IMG/VR virus record: IMGVR_UViG_3300038696_000644 | Location: 1 to 28,998 of that record | Direction: 5' to 3' (one strand) | Length of the DNA stretch: 28,998 bases | Origin: a virus | Shown here: piece after piece, positions 7,265-15,682 of the stretch | How the letters are laid out: each line of letters begins with the position of its first letter | Numbering within the stretch: the first letter of the stretch is position 1 | Notes under the pieces: generated by a model | Databases searched by the model: none | Told to the model about the DNA's origin: nothing | Seen by the model: the letters and a program-made list of their open reading frames with translations, nothing else | Position numbers and translations under genes: made by a program

Positions 7265-8851
7265 TTAGCCGGTGATCGTGCCGATCTGCGCGAGCAGATC
7301 ATCGAGCAGGGTATCCAGCGCCGGTCGATAGCGCGCCGACTGAATGCCGAGGTAGCGAAGCACGGGCGCTTCCTCTGCCGCGAAGTTGACGGTGAAGCGG
7401 CCCTGACGCAGTTCCTCCGGGCTGTTCTGATCACGCGTGAACTTGATCTCGAAGCCCAGAATATCGCCGTCCGCCTTCAAGCTGCGCATCCCGCTGTCCA
7501 TCGTATTGAGAACCGCCTGGATCGTCTGACCCGTGATGTTGAACCGGCCCAGATAGAACCGCAGGGTGCGCAGCAGCATCAGGTGGATATAGTCCCGCCC
7601 GCGGGTGACGTTGTAGAAGCGCCACAGATCATCTTCGCCCGCGTTGTCGGTCCCGACATAGACATACCCGCCCGACGCGATGGCGCTCTCCACGCCCATT
7701 TCGCCGCGCAGGATCACGCCCACATTGGCCGCCAGCAGGCGCTGGCCTTCGGTCGCGCCGTCGGTCAATGAAAATCCAATCGAGCGCGATGGCCCGAGGA
7801 TGCCTTGGATCGGCTGGTTCGCCCATGAATGGAACGGGCGGCCCTGCTTTTCGTGGTCCCGGCGCACGCCGATGCCAATGATCGCCGGAGAGGCAGGCTG
7901 GACAACGATCATGCCATCATCCAGCACCTTCACCGCCGGATCGACCGGGATCAGGCGATCACTGCTGATCGTCTCGCGCCAGTCAATCGCCGCCTGCTCG
8001 GTTGTCGCCGGGCCGTCCACGACCGCGTGGGCGAGCAACTTCTCGCAGATCGCCGGAAGCGCCGCGCAGACCGGGTTCGCGAATTGCGGCGTCGATTGCT
8101 GCGACGTATAGCCCGGGGCCATCAGGAGGCGGGGGATCACGCCCAGATCGGTCCCTGCTGTCAAGAAGGCCGAGAGGCCGGTGTTGATCTGATTGCCCAC
8201 GATATTGGCAATCGTCGCGTCCGCATCGACGCCTTCGGCCACCCGCACCACGACGACCTTGGCCGCAACCTGGAACTCGCCAAGCTGGTTGTTGACCAGC
8301 TGCAAAGCGTCAAGCAGCGTGCCCTCTTCGCCGAGATAGCCCAGCTTCATCGCGTCGTCCGAATACATGAACACCGGAGTATTCAGCGGGAACGGCTCGT
8401 CCAGCCCCCCGGTCAGCTTGGTCGCGGCCTTGGCTGCCATGACTTCGCTGCCGTCACCGCCGGAGGCATAGCCGACCGCCACGATAACATCGGCGCCCGC
8501 GTCGCCCTCAATCGCATCGAGTACGTCTGTTGCGGTAGAGGTGATCTCGCCGCCCGCATCCGTCGCGAGCGATACCACAATCGCGTAGTTGGTCACCGTG
8601 ACGGCGATGGCCTCAGAGTTCGCCGCCGGGTTGACTAGCGCGAGGCTGATGTTGTTGCCCGCCGCGCCCTCCGTCTGAGCGGCCACAGTCAGGCCGCTGT
8701 TGCCGATGCCGAAGGTGCCGCTGGCAGCAATCGCCGCCTGGGCTTGCGGTACCGTGCCAATCAGGCCAACCACCGACATATCGGACCAGACCGGGGGGCG
8801 TGGCTCATTGTCAATCCGCGTAATGCTGATACCGAAGGTAGGGTCAGACAT
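7265..8851 (-). CDS. FI: Contractile tail sheath protein
   Basis: The 528-residue protein has the features of phage tail sheath proteins: an N-terminal GISITRIDNEPRPPVWSDMSVVGLIGT, a long insertion domain, the conserved MAPGYTSQ region in the middle, and a C-terminal FRFYNVTRGRDYIHLMLL-like part (RGRDYIHLMLLRTLRFYLGRFN). It forms the outer sheath that contracts on adsorption. GGAGAA lies seven bases before the ATG at 8851. A strong hairpin resembling an intrinsic terminator lies just upstream, so the sheath and tube genes may be controlled separately from the fibre genes. Confidence 0.95.
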   Translation of the reverse strand: MSDPTFGISITRIDNEPRPPVWSDMSVVGLIGTVPQAQAAIAASGTFGIGNSGLTVAAQTEGAAGNNISLALVNPAANSEAIAVTVTNYAIVVSLATDAGGEITSTATDVLDAIEGDAGADVIVAVGYASGGDGSEVMAAKAATKLTGGLDEPFPLNTPVFMYSDDAMKLGYLGEEGTLLDALQLVNNQLGEFQVAAKVVVVRVAEGVDADATIANIVGNQINTGLSAFLTAGTDLGVIPRLLMAPGYTSQQSTPQFANPVCAALPAICEKLLAHAVVDGPATTEQAAIDWRETISSDRLIPVDPAVKVLDDGMIVVQPASPAIIGIGVRRDHEKQGRPFHSWANQPIQGILGPSRSIGFSLTDGATEGQRLLAANVGVILRGEMGVESAIASGGYVYVGTDNAGEDDLWRFYNVTRGRDYIHLMLLRTLRFYLGRFNITGQTIQAVLNTMDSGMRSLKADGDILGFEIKFTRDQNSPEELRQGRFTVNFAAEEAPVLRYLGIQSARYRPALDTLLDDLLAQIGTITG

Positions 8852-8865
8852 GTCTCATTTCTCCA

Positions 8866-8899
8866 TAAAAGAAGCCGCCGACAATACGTCGAGCGGCTT
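8866..8899 (-). terminator. Terminator-like hairpin before the sheath gene
   Basis: On the minus strand AAGCCG and CGGCTT pair, the stem continues inward with one bulged base to CGAC/GTCG, and the loop is GTATT. The stem is followed by CTTTTAT. This has the form of a Rho-independent terminator, but it lies only about 15 bases from the sheath start and spares the ribosome site. It could instead be an RNA-processing or mRNA-stabilising hairpin. Confidence 0.55.
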
Positions 8900-8907
8900 G
8901 GGGGATT

Positions 8908-8923
8908 TTCAGGGTTTAGGGGG
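8908..8923 (-). repeat. Second copy of the TTCAGGGTTT-AGGGG motif
   Basis: The plus strand reads TTCAGGGTTTAGGGGG here and TTCAGGGTTTCAGGGG at 1241-1256. In both places a hairpin follows within about ten bases toward the downstream gene. The shared layout suggests a common regulatory role, though chance similarity cannot be excluded. Confidence 0.4.
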
Positions 8924-8932
8924 AGGGTAGAG

Positions 8933-9160
8933 CTAGAACGACAACTCAGGGGTCGTTATGTCCAGATCGGATTTCGTGTCGCTCGAAAGCAGCACTTCAA
9001 AAACAAGCGCGGGGGCGCTTTCGGTGACCGGCTCACCAAAGAACTTCACGCTCCTGACATAGCCGCCCGCACCATCGGACACCGCGTCGGAAACCTGCAC
9101 GTCCCGCACCAGATCGAGCGTGATCTTCTGTGAGACGATGTTGAAATTTGAGTTCGTCAT
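8933..9160 (-). CDS. Small hypothetical protein of the tail fibre cluster
   Basis: This 75-residue protein is not recognised. It is rich in beta-forming segments (ITLDLVRDVQV, ALVFEVLLSS), has no signal peptide or membrane helix, and ends in an acidic, Ser- and Thr-rich tail. It lies between a 163-residue fibre-cluster protein and the sheath gene. AGGCCAGG lies upstream of the ATG at 9160. A small structural or fibre-associated role is possible, but nothing in the sequence proves it. Confidence 0.6.
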   Translation of the reverse strand: MTNSNFNIVSQKITLDLVRDVQVSDAVSDGAGGYVRSVKFFGEPVTESAPALVFEVLLSSDTKSDLDITTPELSF

Positions 9161-9181
9161 CCTGGCCTCCGATTTAGTTCG

Positions 9182-9673
9182 TTACTCGTTCTGCGCGGCG
9201 AGCCGCGCTACCCGTTGCGGCTGTAGCTTGCCGTCGCCCGGAGAGAAGCCGCGCTCCTTTTGCAGCCGCTCTATCAGGCGGGCGCGCACCACGCGCGCGC
9301 CCGCCTCGCCACCCGGAACCTTTGGATCGACCAGCGCAAAGAGATCAACAATCAGCCCCCACAACAGGCCGCTGCCTGCCGCGCCGAGTATCGCGCCATC
9401 AACTTCGTCCGCAATGTCCGACGCGATCTCCTCATCTGTCTTTTTGACCACGCGCCATTGATGCTCCCAAACGCGCTTCTCAACTTCAGTAGGGTGCGCG
9501 TCCTGCACCACCTTCTCTCGGAATGTGGTCTCCGGGATTGCAGCCGGGCGCAGTATATCAAGGCTAGCGCCCAGCACCTTCAACTCGGCCTGCGCGGTGG
9601 CCGCGTCCGGGAACGCTCGCTTGGTTTTCGGGTCATAGATCATGATCCGTCGCTCGCTTCTCAGGTCGGTCAT
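9182..9673 (-). CDS. Hypothetical protein, possible tail fibre assembly protein
   Basis: The 163-residue protein has an N-terminal segment (MIYDPKTKRAFPDAATAQAELKVL) suggesting a short beta region followed by helix. A central acidic helical part follows, then a Gly/Ala/Leu-rich hydrophobic stretch (AILGAAGSGLLWGLIVDLFAL, about residues 93-113) that might be a membrane helix. The start at 9673 overlaps the previous stop codon as ATGA and has GAGG upstream, so it is preferred to the ATG at 9643. P2-like phages encode a fibre assembly protein (gpG) after the fibre gene, and this gene has that position, but no family signature is visible. Confidence 0.6.
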   Translation of the reverse strand: MTDLRSERRIMIYDPKTKRAFPDAATAQAELKVLGASLDILRPAAIPETTFREKVVQDAHPTEVEKRVWEHQWRVVKKTDEEIASDIADEVDGAILGAAGSGLLWGLIVDLFALVDPKVPGGEAGARVVRARLIERLQKERGFSPGDGKLQPQRVARLAAQNE

Positions 9674-10140
9674 TTTACTGCCTCGATTGTCAGGACCGCC
9701 GATCCGCCAATTTTCCTGATGTGGAAAAGGAACGTCTCGCCCGGCCCGGTGGTGTAGGGATCGCCGTTCACTTTGTCGAAGCGTGAAACGTCGATCTGGC
9801 GCACCCTCTTGCCATTGATCACCTCAATGACGATCTCGCAACTCCCCGGCGCAGTGGGCGGGTCAATACGGATGCGCCCCTCGACGATCATGGTTTTCGT
9901 GTTGGCCTCCCCCTTATCACTCGCCTCCGGGGTAATGACGCCCTCAGACACTAGGCCGAGGTCTTGGTCCTTCGTCCGGTATCCCGCCGTAAGGACCGCA
10001 GAAACATTCCGCTTCAAGATACGTGGGTCCGCTGGCTCCCCGCCGAGGGCTGCGAGCGCCTTTGGCGCGTCTCTGACGTCTGACAAGTTATGCTTTGCCA
10101 ACAGAGCGCCGGGGGGAAAGAGGTTGTCGGATAGTCTCAT
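9670..10140 (-). CDS. Hypothetical tail fibre-associated protein
   Basis: This 156-residue product starts with LLAKHNLSDVRDAPKALAALGG, a pattern like the NLSDLxDxxxARxNLG segments found in many phage tail fibres near trimer-forming parts. The rest looks beta-rich (MIVEGRIRIDPP, ETFLFHIRKIGGSAVLTIEAV). It overlaps both neighbours by ATGA, so it is made in step with the glycine-rich adhesin before it and the 163-residue protein after it. It is probably a distal fibre or receptor-binding component, but this is inferred from the short motif and context. Confidence 0.6.
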   Translation of the reverse strand: MRLSDNLFPPGALLAKHNLSDVRDAPKALAALGGEPADPRILKRNVSAVLTAGYRTKDQDLGLVSEGVITPEASDKGEANTKTMIVEGRIRIDPPTAPGSCEIVIEVINGKRVRQIDVSRFDKVNGDPYTTGPGETFLFHIRKIGGSAVLTIEAVK

Positions 10141-11561
10141 GGTAAACTCTCCACATAAAGATGCACCGAAAGCGTCGTGTCGGCTCCGGTAATATCTCGG
10201 CCCTCGCGGAATTGCAGGTCGCTGGGGTCTCCTGAGAGCGTCCTGATCGGCCCCCGAAGCCAGAACACGTCCCCATTCTGCACGGGCGAAGACGTCTCGG
10301 TGTAGACCACGTCACCCCCCGAGAATGGGCTTAACCCACCAGTGCCGCCGCTAGGCGTAGGCCCGTTGTCCTGGCACCAATATCCATCTGTATTCGCCGA
10401 TTGAATGTTGAACCACGACGGCACCTCGTCATAGTCCAGTCCGACCGCCGCTTCGCCTGTTTGCCAGCCGGTCGTGCTGCCAAAGTTCCAGACGACGTCG
10501 TCAAAAGCGACCGCATCAATCTGAACGTCGTTCAGGTAAACCGTCCCCGTCGTGCCGATCTCAACCCGGAAAACCGGCCTGGCCGTGACGCCCGCAAAGG
10601 CCGCCATATCAACAGACTGAACGGTCCATTCATCGCTCGGCCCGGTCAACGTCAGAAGCGAGGGAGACAGGCCAAGGCCGAGCGGCGGTGCCTCTGGCTC
10701 AGGCAGGGGCGGTGGAGACGGCCAGATAAAACCATCCCCCCAAAGGATCGTCATGCCGCCCTGTCCGCCATTGCCTCCCCTGGAATTACTCATCTCTCCA
10801 TCCATGTTCTGGCCGCCGCCGCCGCCACCGCCAAATGCGCCGCCGCCGCCGCCGTCTTCGCGATTAAAACCGCTGCCGTCGGAGCCACCAGAGCCGCCGA
10901 GGCCGGGAACATTTTCGAAGTCCGCCTCGGCAGCAGCGCCGTTAGCGCCTAGCCCTACAAGGCCGACACCGCCGCCACCTGCGCCGCCGTCCGACGCCCA
11001 AGACCCCGAAGACGCGCTAGTAGGGGAGCCGGTGTTCTCGGTTCTTTCGCCGCCCGTGTATCCGGCGGCGGCACCACCGCCTGCCCCTGCGCCGCCGCCC
11101 TGCCCCCGTCCGCCATCCGCCCCAGGAATTTTAACGTCCCCAACGGCGGAAGACGTCTGGTTTCCTTCGCCGCCACCGTGAATATTCTCGCCACCCCTGC
11201 CTCCGACAGCCCTCAACAGATAAGTGCCGCCGCGTTTAAGCCATGTGTCTCCCCCAGGAGCGCCGTCGTCGCCAGCGCCCCCGCCGCCCCCTTCGCCGAC
11301 ATAAACGCCAAGACTTTCGCCCGGCGTAACGGGGATATTGTTTCTGTATGACAACGCGCCGCCCTGCCCGCCGCCAGCCCCAGAAAAATTGCCGGTATTC
11401 ACGCCCCCGCCGCCAGCGCCTCCACCGGCCACGCCCAGAACGCTGATGCTACGTACGCCCTCGGGGACCACAAACGTGCCCGTCCCCACGCTGGTCAGGG
11501 TGGCTGCCCCTATAGGAGGCTCGCTGCCGCCTTGAAGCAAAAGCTGGAGAATACCGCTCAT
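10137..11561 (-). CDS. Glycine-rich tail adhesin
   Basis: The 474-residue protein has a short N-terminal beta region (TSVGTGTFVVPEGVRSISVLGV), then about 240 residues dominated by runs of Gly interrupted by short polar segments, roughly residues 30-275. A non-repetitive C-terminal half follows, with Trp-rich beta segments (DEWTVQSVDMAAF, WNFGSTTGWQTGE) suggesting a sugar-binding sandwich. Glycine-rich stretches of this kind form polyglycine-II bundles in the adhesins of some T4-like phages. The start at 11561 overlaps the preceding fibre gene stop (TAATG). A receptor-binding tail-tip role is inferred. Confidence 0.75.
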   Translation of the reverse strand: MSGILQLLLQGGSEPPIGAATLTSVGTGTFVVPEGVRSISVLGVAGGGAGGGGVNTGNFSGAGGGQGGALSYRNNIPVTPGESLGVYVGEGGGGGAGDDGAPGGDTWLKRGGTYLLRAVGGRGGENIHGGGEGNQTSSAVGDVKIPGADGGRGQGGGAGAGGGAAAGYTGGERTENTGSPTSASSGSWASDGGAGGGGVGLVGLGANGAAAEADFENVPGLGGSGGSDGSGFNREDGGGGGAFGGGGGGGQNMDGEMSNSRGGNGGQGGMTILWGDGFIWPSPPPLPEPEAPPLGLGLSPSLLTLTGPSDEWTVQSVDMAAFAGVTARPVFRVEIGTTGTVYLNDVQIDAVAFDDVVWNFGSTTGWQTGEAAVGLDYDEVPSWFNIQSANTDGYWCQDNGPTPSGGTGGLSPFSGGDVVYTETSSPVQNGDVFWLRGPIRTLSGDPSDLQFREGRDITGADTTLSVHLYVESLP

Positions 11562-13177
11562 TATGAAACATTCCCTTGCGCCGTGCAGACCGCGCCGCCG
11601 CCGAACAGGATCGTCGCGATCCCGCGCGGGGCGAGCGTAATCGTCGCCTTGTCCTCGTCTGTCCCGGCCACATAGGCCGCCGTGATCGTGCAGGTAATCG
11701 TCACGTCGTCGCCGGTATTATTGATGAGCGAGACGGCATCGCCCGCCGCGAACACCCCGTTTGGAACCTCAATGCTGCCGCCGGTCCCGACCGGAACGCA
11801 CTTGCCTTTATGCGCCGCCGTCAGAACCGTTGCCGACGTCACCTGCGCGACAAACGGAATGCCCAGAAACCCGGGCGCGTTCGTCCCGTCAACCGTGACC
11901 GTGTTCTGCGCGAAGTTGACCGTCTTGTTCGTCAGCGCCTCCGCGCCATCCGCAGTCACCGCCGCGCCGCCTGCCGCACCCGCCGCGATATAGGCCCGCC
12001 ATGTGTCGCCCGTAAAAAAGAGCCACACCAGAGCGCCGCCACTGTCGGCAATCAGGTCTCCCGCCGCCCCTTGGATCGTCTCGCCGTTGCGCGCGATTGT
12101 GACCGGGTTCGTGCCCCATGAGCCGTCATAGTCCGCGATCACAATCGAGGCCCCAACCGCCGGTGTCGCGGGCAGCGTCAGAACAAACGCGCCGCCAGAG
12201 GTATCAGCGAGAATGACGTCGCCGCCCTTCGCCGTATATGCCGCATCCTTGACTGCGCCGACGGCGGTGCCCGCCGCGTCCAGCGCAGCTTGCAGGCCGT
12301 TAATCGTACCGATTTCGTGGCCGTGCCCGGTGGCCGCCTTACCATTGAGCGCGCCCTGTAGGGCCGTGATCTGATCTATGCCGTGGACATGGCCGCTTGC
12401 CGCCTTTCCGGCCAGCGCATTTACCAGACCAGACACCTCGTTGATTTCGTGGCCGTGATTGCCCGCTGCCTTTGCCGCAAGGGCGCTGACGAGGTTCGGA
12501 ATGTCGCTCATTCCAAGAGCCACAACGCCAGTCCTGCCATTGACCGATGAAACGGGCCCCGTCGCGATTACGTCCTCCGCCGCTGCGGCCGCAGCCTGCG
12601 CGGCCTGCGCCGCGTCCTGCGCGTCCGAGATGGCGACCTGCGCCGCTGCCGCGTTTTCCATGATGGTCTTGGCGAGGCCCGCCGAGGCAGACACCACCCA
12701 ATCGTCATAGGCCGCCGCATCGACTGCCCCGCTGATCGCGGTTACTTCGCCAGCCAGTCCGCCATTCTCGCGGACGTAGGTGTCGACCTTGAACAGCGCC
12801 CAATCATCAACCGCGCCATTCGCCCGCGATATCAGGACGTATGGGGTGGGCTGGAACAGATCGCGCTGCCATCCCCCCGTGATCTCAAGGGTCGTCTCCA
12901 GCCCGACCGTAAGCTTCACAGACGTCGCGCTTTCGGCGACGAGAAAGCCCTCCTGTGAGGCCGCCTGCACCTTGGCGAGCAGCGGCCCCAGAACCTCATT
13001 CACGCGGACAAGCCCGAGCGAGACTAGGTTGTCGCTATCGGAAGCGATGCCGCCGATTTCCTCTGAAAGCGCCGTGATTGCCCCCGCAAGGAGGCGGTAG
13101 CGCTTGTTGAAGAAGTCGCGGTCAATCTTTTGATTGTCCCGCGCGCGCAGGTCTTCGAAGCGCAGATTGACCGCCAT
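11561..13177 (-). CDS. Tail fibre protein with HxH repeats
   Basis: The 538-residue protein starts with a conserved-looking attachment region (VNLRFEDLRARDNQKIDRDFF). An Ala-rich helical part around 175-205 leads into SSVNGRTGVVAL, a motif common in phage fibres. Three HxH motifs follow at residues 241, 263 and 285, exactly 22 residues apart, in a GHxHEI...GLxxAL pattern that in other fibres binds metal ions along a trimeric needle. The C-terminal half is beta-rich, with a TADGAEALTNKTV motif. It probably forms the shaft and tip of a host-binding fibre. The gene opens just after a 57-codon gene. Confidence 0.82.
   Translation of the reverse strand: MAVNLRFEDLRARDNQKIDRDFFNKRYRLLAGAITALSEEIGGIASDSDNLVSLGLVRVNEVLGPLLAKVQAASQEGFLVAESATSVKLTVGLETTLEITGGWQRDLFQPTPYVLISRANGAVDDWALFKVDTYVRENGGLAGEVTAISGAVDAAAYDDWVVSASAGLAKTIMENAAAAQVAISDAQDAAQAAQAAAAAAEDVIATGPVSSVNGRTGVVALGMSDIPNLVSALAAKAAGNHGHEINEVSGLVNALAGKAASGHVHGIDQITALQGALNGKAATGHGHEIGTINGLQAALDAAGTAVGAVKDAAYTAKGGDVILADTSGGAFVLTLPATPAVGASIVIADYDGSWGTNPVTIARNGETIQGAAGDLIADSGGALVWLFFTGDTWRAYIAAGAAGGAAVTADGAEALTNKTVNFAQNTVTVDGTNAPGFLGIPFVAQVTSATVLTAAHKGKCVPVGTGGSIEVPNGVFAAGDAVSLINNTGDDVTITCTITAAYVAGTDEDKATITLAPRGIATILFGGGAVCTAQGNVS
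12317..12457 (-). repeat. Three-copy 66-bp HxH repeat in the fibre gene
   Basis: The repeat encodes HGHEI, HVHGI and HGHEI, followed each time by a GLxxAL or ALxGAL segment and a Lys-Ala pair. The exact 22-residue spacing shows tandem duplication. Copy number may vary between relatives and would change fibre length. Confidence 0.75.
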
Positions 13178-13183
13178 TGAGAG

Positions 13184-13357
13184 TTACCCCTTCTTGATCG
13201 GATTGGCGCTTGCAATCACCTCGGGCATTTCGGCGACGATCTGATCGTAGATGCTTGCCTTGACCGTGTAGCGCGCGCCCGGGCGGAACCGGGCGCGGAC
13301 AAATTCAAAAGGCCGATTGACCCTGATCTCGTAGTGGGTCGCTGCGTTTTCAGGCAT
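13184..13357 (-). CDS. Small hypothetical protein (57 residues) between fibre genes
   Basis: Reading the minus strand from an ATG at 13357 gives a 57-residue protein ending at a TAA at 13184. It includes THYEIRVNRPFEFVRARFRPG and YTVKASIYDQIVAEMPEV. AAGGACCC lies upstream, overlapping the end of the preceding large fibre gene, and the next gene begins seven bases after the stop codon, so the frame fills an otherwise empty gap in a tight operon. The protein is basic with no membrane segment. No function is recognised; a small fibre or baseplate accessory role is possible. Confidence 0.7.
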   Translation of the reverse strand: MPENAATHYEIRVNRPFEFVRARFRPGARYTVKASIYDQIVAEMPEVIASANPIKKG

Positions 13358-13368
13358 TGCTTGGGTCC

Positions 13369-15681
13369 TTATGTTTGCGCAAATTCGATCAGTTCAGACA
13401 CGAGGAACGTGTTGGCCGCAGAGACCGTGCTGCCGACGACCTTCACCGCGTAATCCGACACCGCCGTCACGTTGAAGGTGCTGGTTCGCCGGGTTGTCCC
13501 GTCAGGCAGGATCGCGTCCTCGACAACGTCCGCCTCCTCGACCCCATCGAGTGCAACGCCGGTCATAAGCGACGTCGTGCAGCCGTGATCGGTTTCATCA
13601 TACCCTTGTAGATCAGTGACCACCTTGATCGACGTGGTGGGCGAGCCGAGAACGCGCCCATCGCTGACCCATGTGAACGCCGTCTTGGGGCGCGACACGA
13701 TTGTGCGCGATCCGCTCGAGACATGCCCAGGCATCAGGTCCGTCGTCCCGGTCAGGACATAGCGCATCGGAACCAACGCAGGCAGGCCGCTCAGATCAGG
13801 CCCCTTCGGGTGGACGTCCATTGCCACCCAGGCACCATTGATCTGCAACTCCACGTCCGTCCGACACGCCGGGGGCGTGACGCCGCCGTTCAGCAGGTCC
13901 ACATCCAGGATACCCCCGGCGAGGCCGAGCGGGCTCATTTCGATGGCGACGCGCGGGCGCTCAAACTTCGCAAAGTAGAGCCGCATCTTCATGTCATCGA
14001 CCAGATTGCCCGCGAAGAACGCGCCATCGGTCGAGACGAAGAACGTGCCCTGCACGGTCCCGTTGTCGGTGTCCGTCATCGCGACGTAGTGATCGCCGGT
14101 CGTGACCAGCACGATGGCATAGCGCCGCCCGGCCTTGAGATAGGTCGGGTCGATGGACAGTCTTGTTTCCACAAGCGACGGCAGGCCCGCCCCGGTATTG
14201 ACCGCGCCGATCTTGATGTCGGCGACGGGCAGCGTCGTGTTGGAAATGACGCGATCCAGACGCGGCATCCCGTAGCGTGTCTCGCAGACCAGAACGCTGA
14301 CATCACCGGCGTCAGCCTTGCGGCTGAAGAACAGACCAAACTGCGTGAGCCAGCCGTCCTGGCTGTTCAGGAATGTTTGCGCGACCTGCTGACCATTGAT
14401 GGTGCTGTTGGTTGTGACCCGCTCCCAATACGGCTCCTCGTAGGTATCAATCCAGAACTGGCGCACCCTGATCCAGTGGACGTTGCCGTTGGGCACGTCC
14501 TGCCCGTCGGGCATCTGATCGGGAACGCCGTTTGTGACCTCCCATGTTTCATCGCCGTTGCGAAAGACGTTTGTCGCCAGATCGTAGGTCCCTTGCTTCC
14601 ACCAGCGCGCGTTGGTGCAGACCTTCTTCTCCGGTCCGAAGCGGCGGCGCTCGCGCGAGCGCATGAGCTGCCTGACATTCGTTGTCTCAAAGGTGTATTG
14701 CGCCGTCCGGGTCTCGCCCGAATACCCGGTCAGATCCATGCGCAGGTTGTGATTGAATGCCGGAATGATCAGGCCGCCGCCGACGTTCCTCTGGACGAAT
14801 ACATTGTTCGGATCGAGCAGCGACAGGGTGCTTTCTGCCGACGCCGCACGGGGGAAACGGATGCCTTCGTTCACATCCGCGTCAAAATCAGGATGGTCAG
14901 TCTGCGACCCTGCCGCGTCCAGGAAGTGATTGGTGCCGAACCAGACATAAGCGCCCGGCGCATAGACCTCCTCGCGCAGTTCCTCCAATTGCTCGGTCAG
15001 CGAGACAATGTCGGATTTGAGCGCGTACCCTGTCATGCTGTCCGCAAGCGCGGACAGATCGGTGCGCAGCGTGTCAACCTGCCCGCTGATCTGGCCGCGC
15101 CAGTTTTCCAGCGCGCCGGTGCGATTGCTGAGATCGCGCAGGTTCGGAAGTTGCGTGGGCTTCCACTGCTCAATGGAAATCACGCCGTTGGTGTCGAGCA
15201 GGATATAGGCGATCACCGTCATCCCCGCGGCCACCGCCGGGTAGGCCGGGTCCGGGCTTTCGGTCCCGGCCACGGAGCTGATTTCTGCACGGCGCAGGTT
15301 TTCCATCGCCACGGACTGCGGCTCGGTTGTTCCCGTCTGCGCGTCGATCAGGAAGTCGCGCGGCTGCACGTCCGTCTCCACCTCCTGCCCGTAACAGACA
15401 ATCGCGACCCGCTTCCTTGTGACCAGCGGCAGCGTATTGAACAGATCGACAACCACGTCCTCCGGCCGGGCGAATACAGCACCTGCCGCGTAGAGGCGGC
15501 CCGAAGTCAGCGTGACCTCCGTCGCCGCCGTCTTGGTGGCGGCAAAGCCGGTATAGGCTTTCCCCGGATCAATCGCGTCCTTGACGACGTGATCCATGCT
15601 TTCGCGCGCAAAGTCCTGCGCGTTGTTCATATCGGCGGACTGCAACTCCTGCCGGTCGCGATAGATGACAATGCTTTCCAT
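13369..15681 (-). CDS. Large tail fibre or baseplate-attached fibre protein
   Basis: The product is about 770 residues if it begins at MESIVIYRDRQELQSADMNN (ATG at 15681). That start has GGAG nine bases upstream inside the end of gene I and leaves no overlap; the open frame continues upstream but that part is basic and not protein-like. Its N-terminal 200 residues are ordered and beta-rich (SGRLYAAGAVFA, AYILLDTNGVISIEQW), the middle has a coiled-coil-like helix (GQVDTLRTDLSALADSMTGY), and the rest is beta-rich. It takes the place of the P2 fibre gene H after gene I. It may belong to a DUF4815-type fibre family, which I could not verify. Confidence 0.75.
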   Translation of the reverse strand: MESIVIYRDRQELQSADMNNAQDFARESMDHVVKDAIDPGKAYTGFAATKTAATEVTLTSGRLYAAGAVFARPEDVVVDLFNTLPLVTRKRVAIVCYGQEVETDVQPRDFLIDAQTGTTEPQSVAMENLRRAEISSVAGTESPDPAYPAVAAGMTVIAYILLDTNGVISIEQWKPTQLPNLRDLSNRTGALENWRGQISGQVDTLRTDLSALADSMTGYALKSDIVSLTEQLEELREEVYAPGAYVWFGTNHFLDAAGSQTDHPDFDADVNEGIRFPRAASAESTLSLLDPNNVFVQRNVGGGLIIPAFNHNLRMDLTGYSGETRTAQYTFETTNVRQLMRSRERRRFGPEKKVCTNARWWKQGTYDLATNVFRNGDETWEVTNGVPDQMPDGQDVPNGNVHWIRVRQFWIDTYEEPYWERVTTNSTINGQQVAQTFLNSQDGWLTQFGLFFSRKADAGDVSVLVCETRYGMPRLDRVISNTTLPVADIKIGAVNTGAGLPSLVETRLSIDPTYLKAGRRYAIVLVTTGDHYVAMTDTDNGTVQGTFFVSTDGAFFAGNLVDDMKMRLYFAKFERPRVAIEMSPLGLAGGILDVDLLNGGVTPPACRTDVELQINGAWVAMDVHPKGPDLSGLPALVPMRYVLTGTTDLMPGHVSSGSRTIVSRPKTAFTWVSDGRVLGSPTTSIKVVTDLQGYDETDHGCTTSLMTGVALDGVEEADVVEDAILPDGTTRRTSTFNVTAVSDYAVKVVGSTVSAANTFLVSELIEFAQT

Positions 15682-15682
15682 T

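Noticed and set aside
10753-11181. Proline-rich plus-strand frame
   Set aside because: It is the complement of the glycine codons of the adhesin gene; poly-Pro is expected there.
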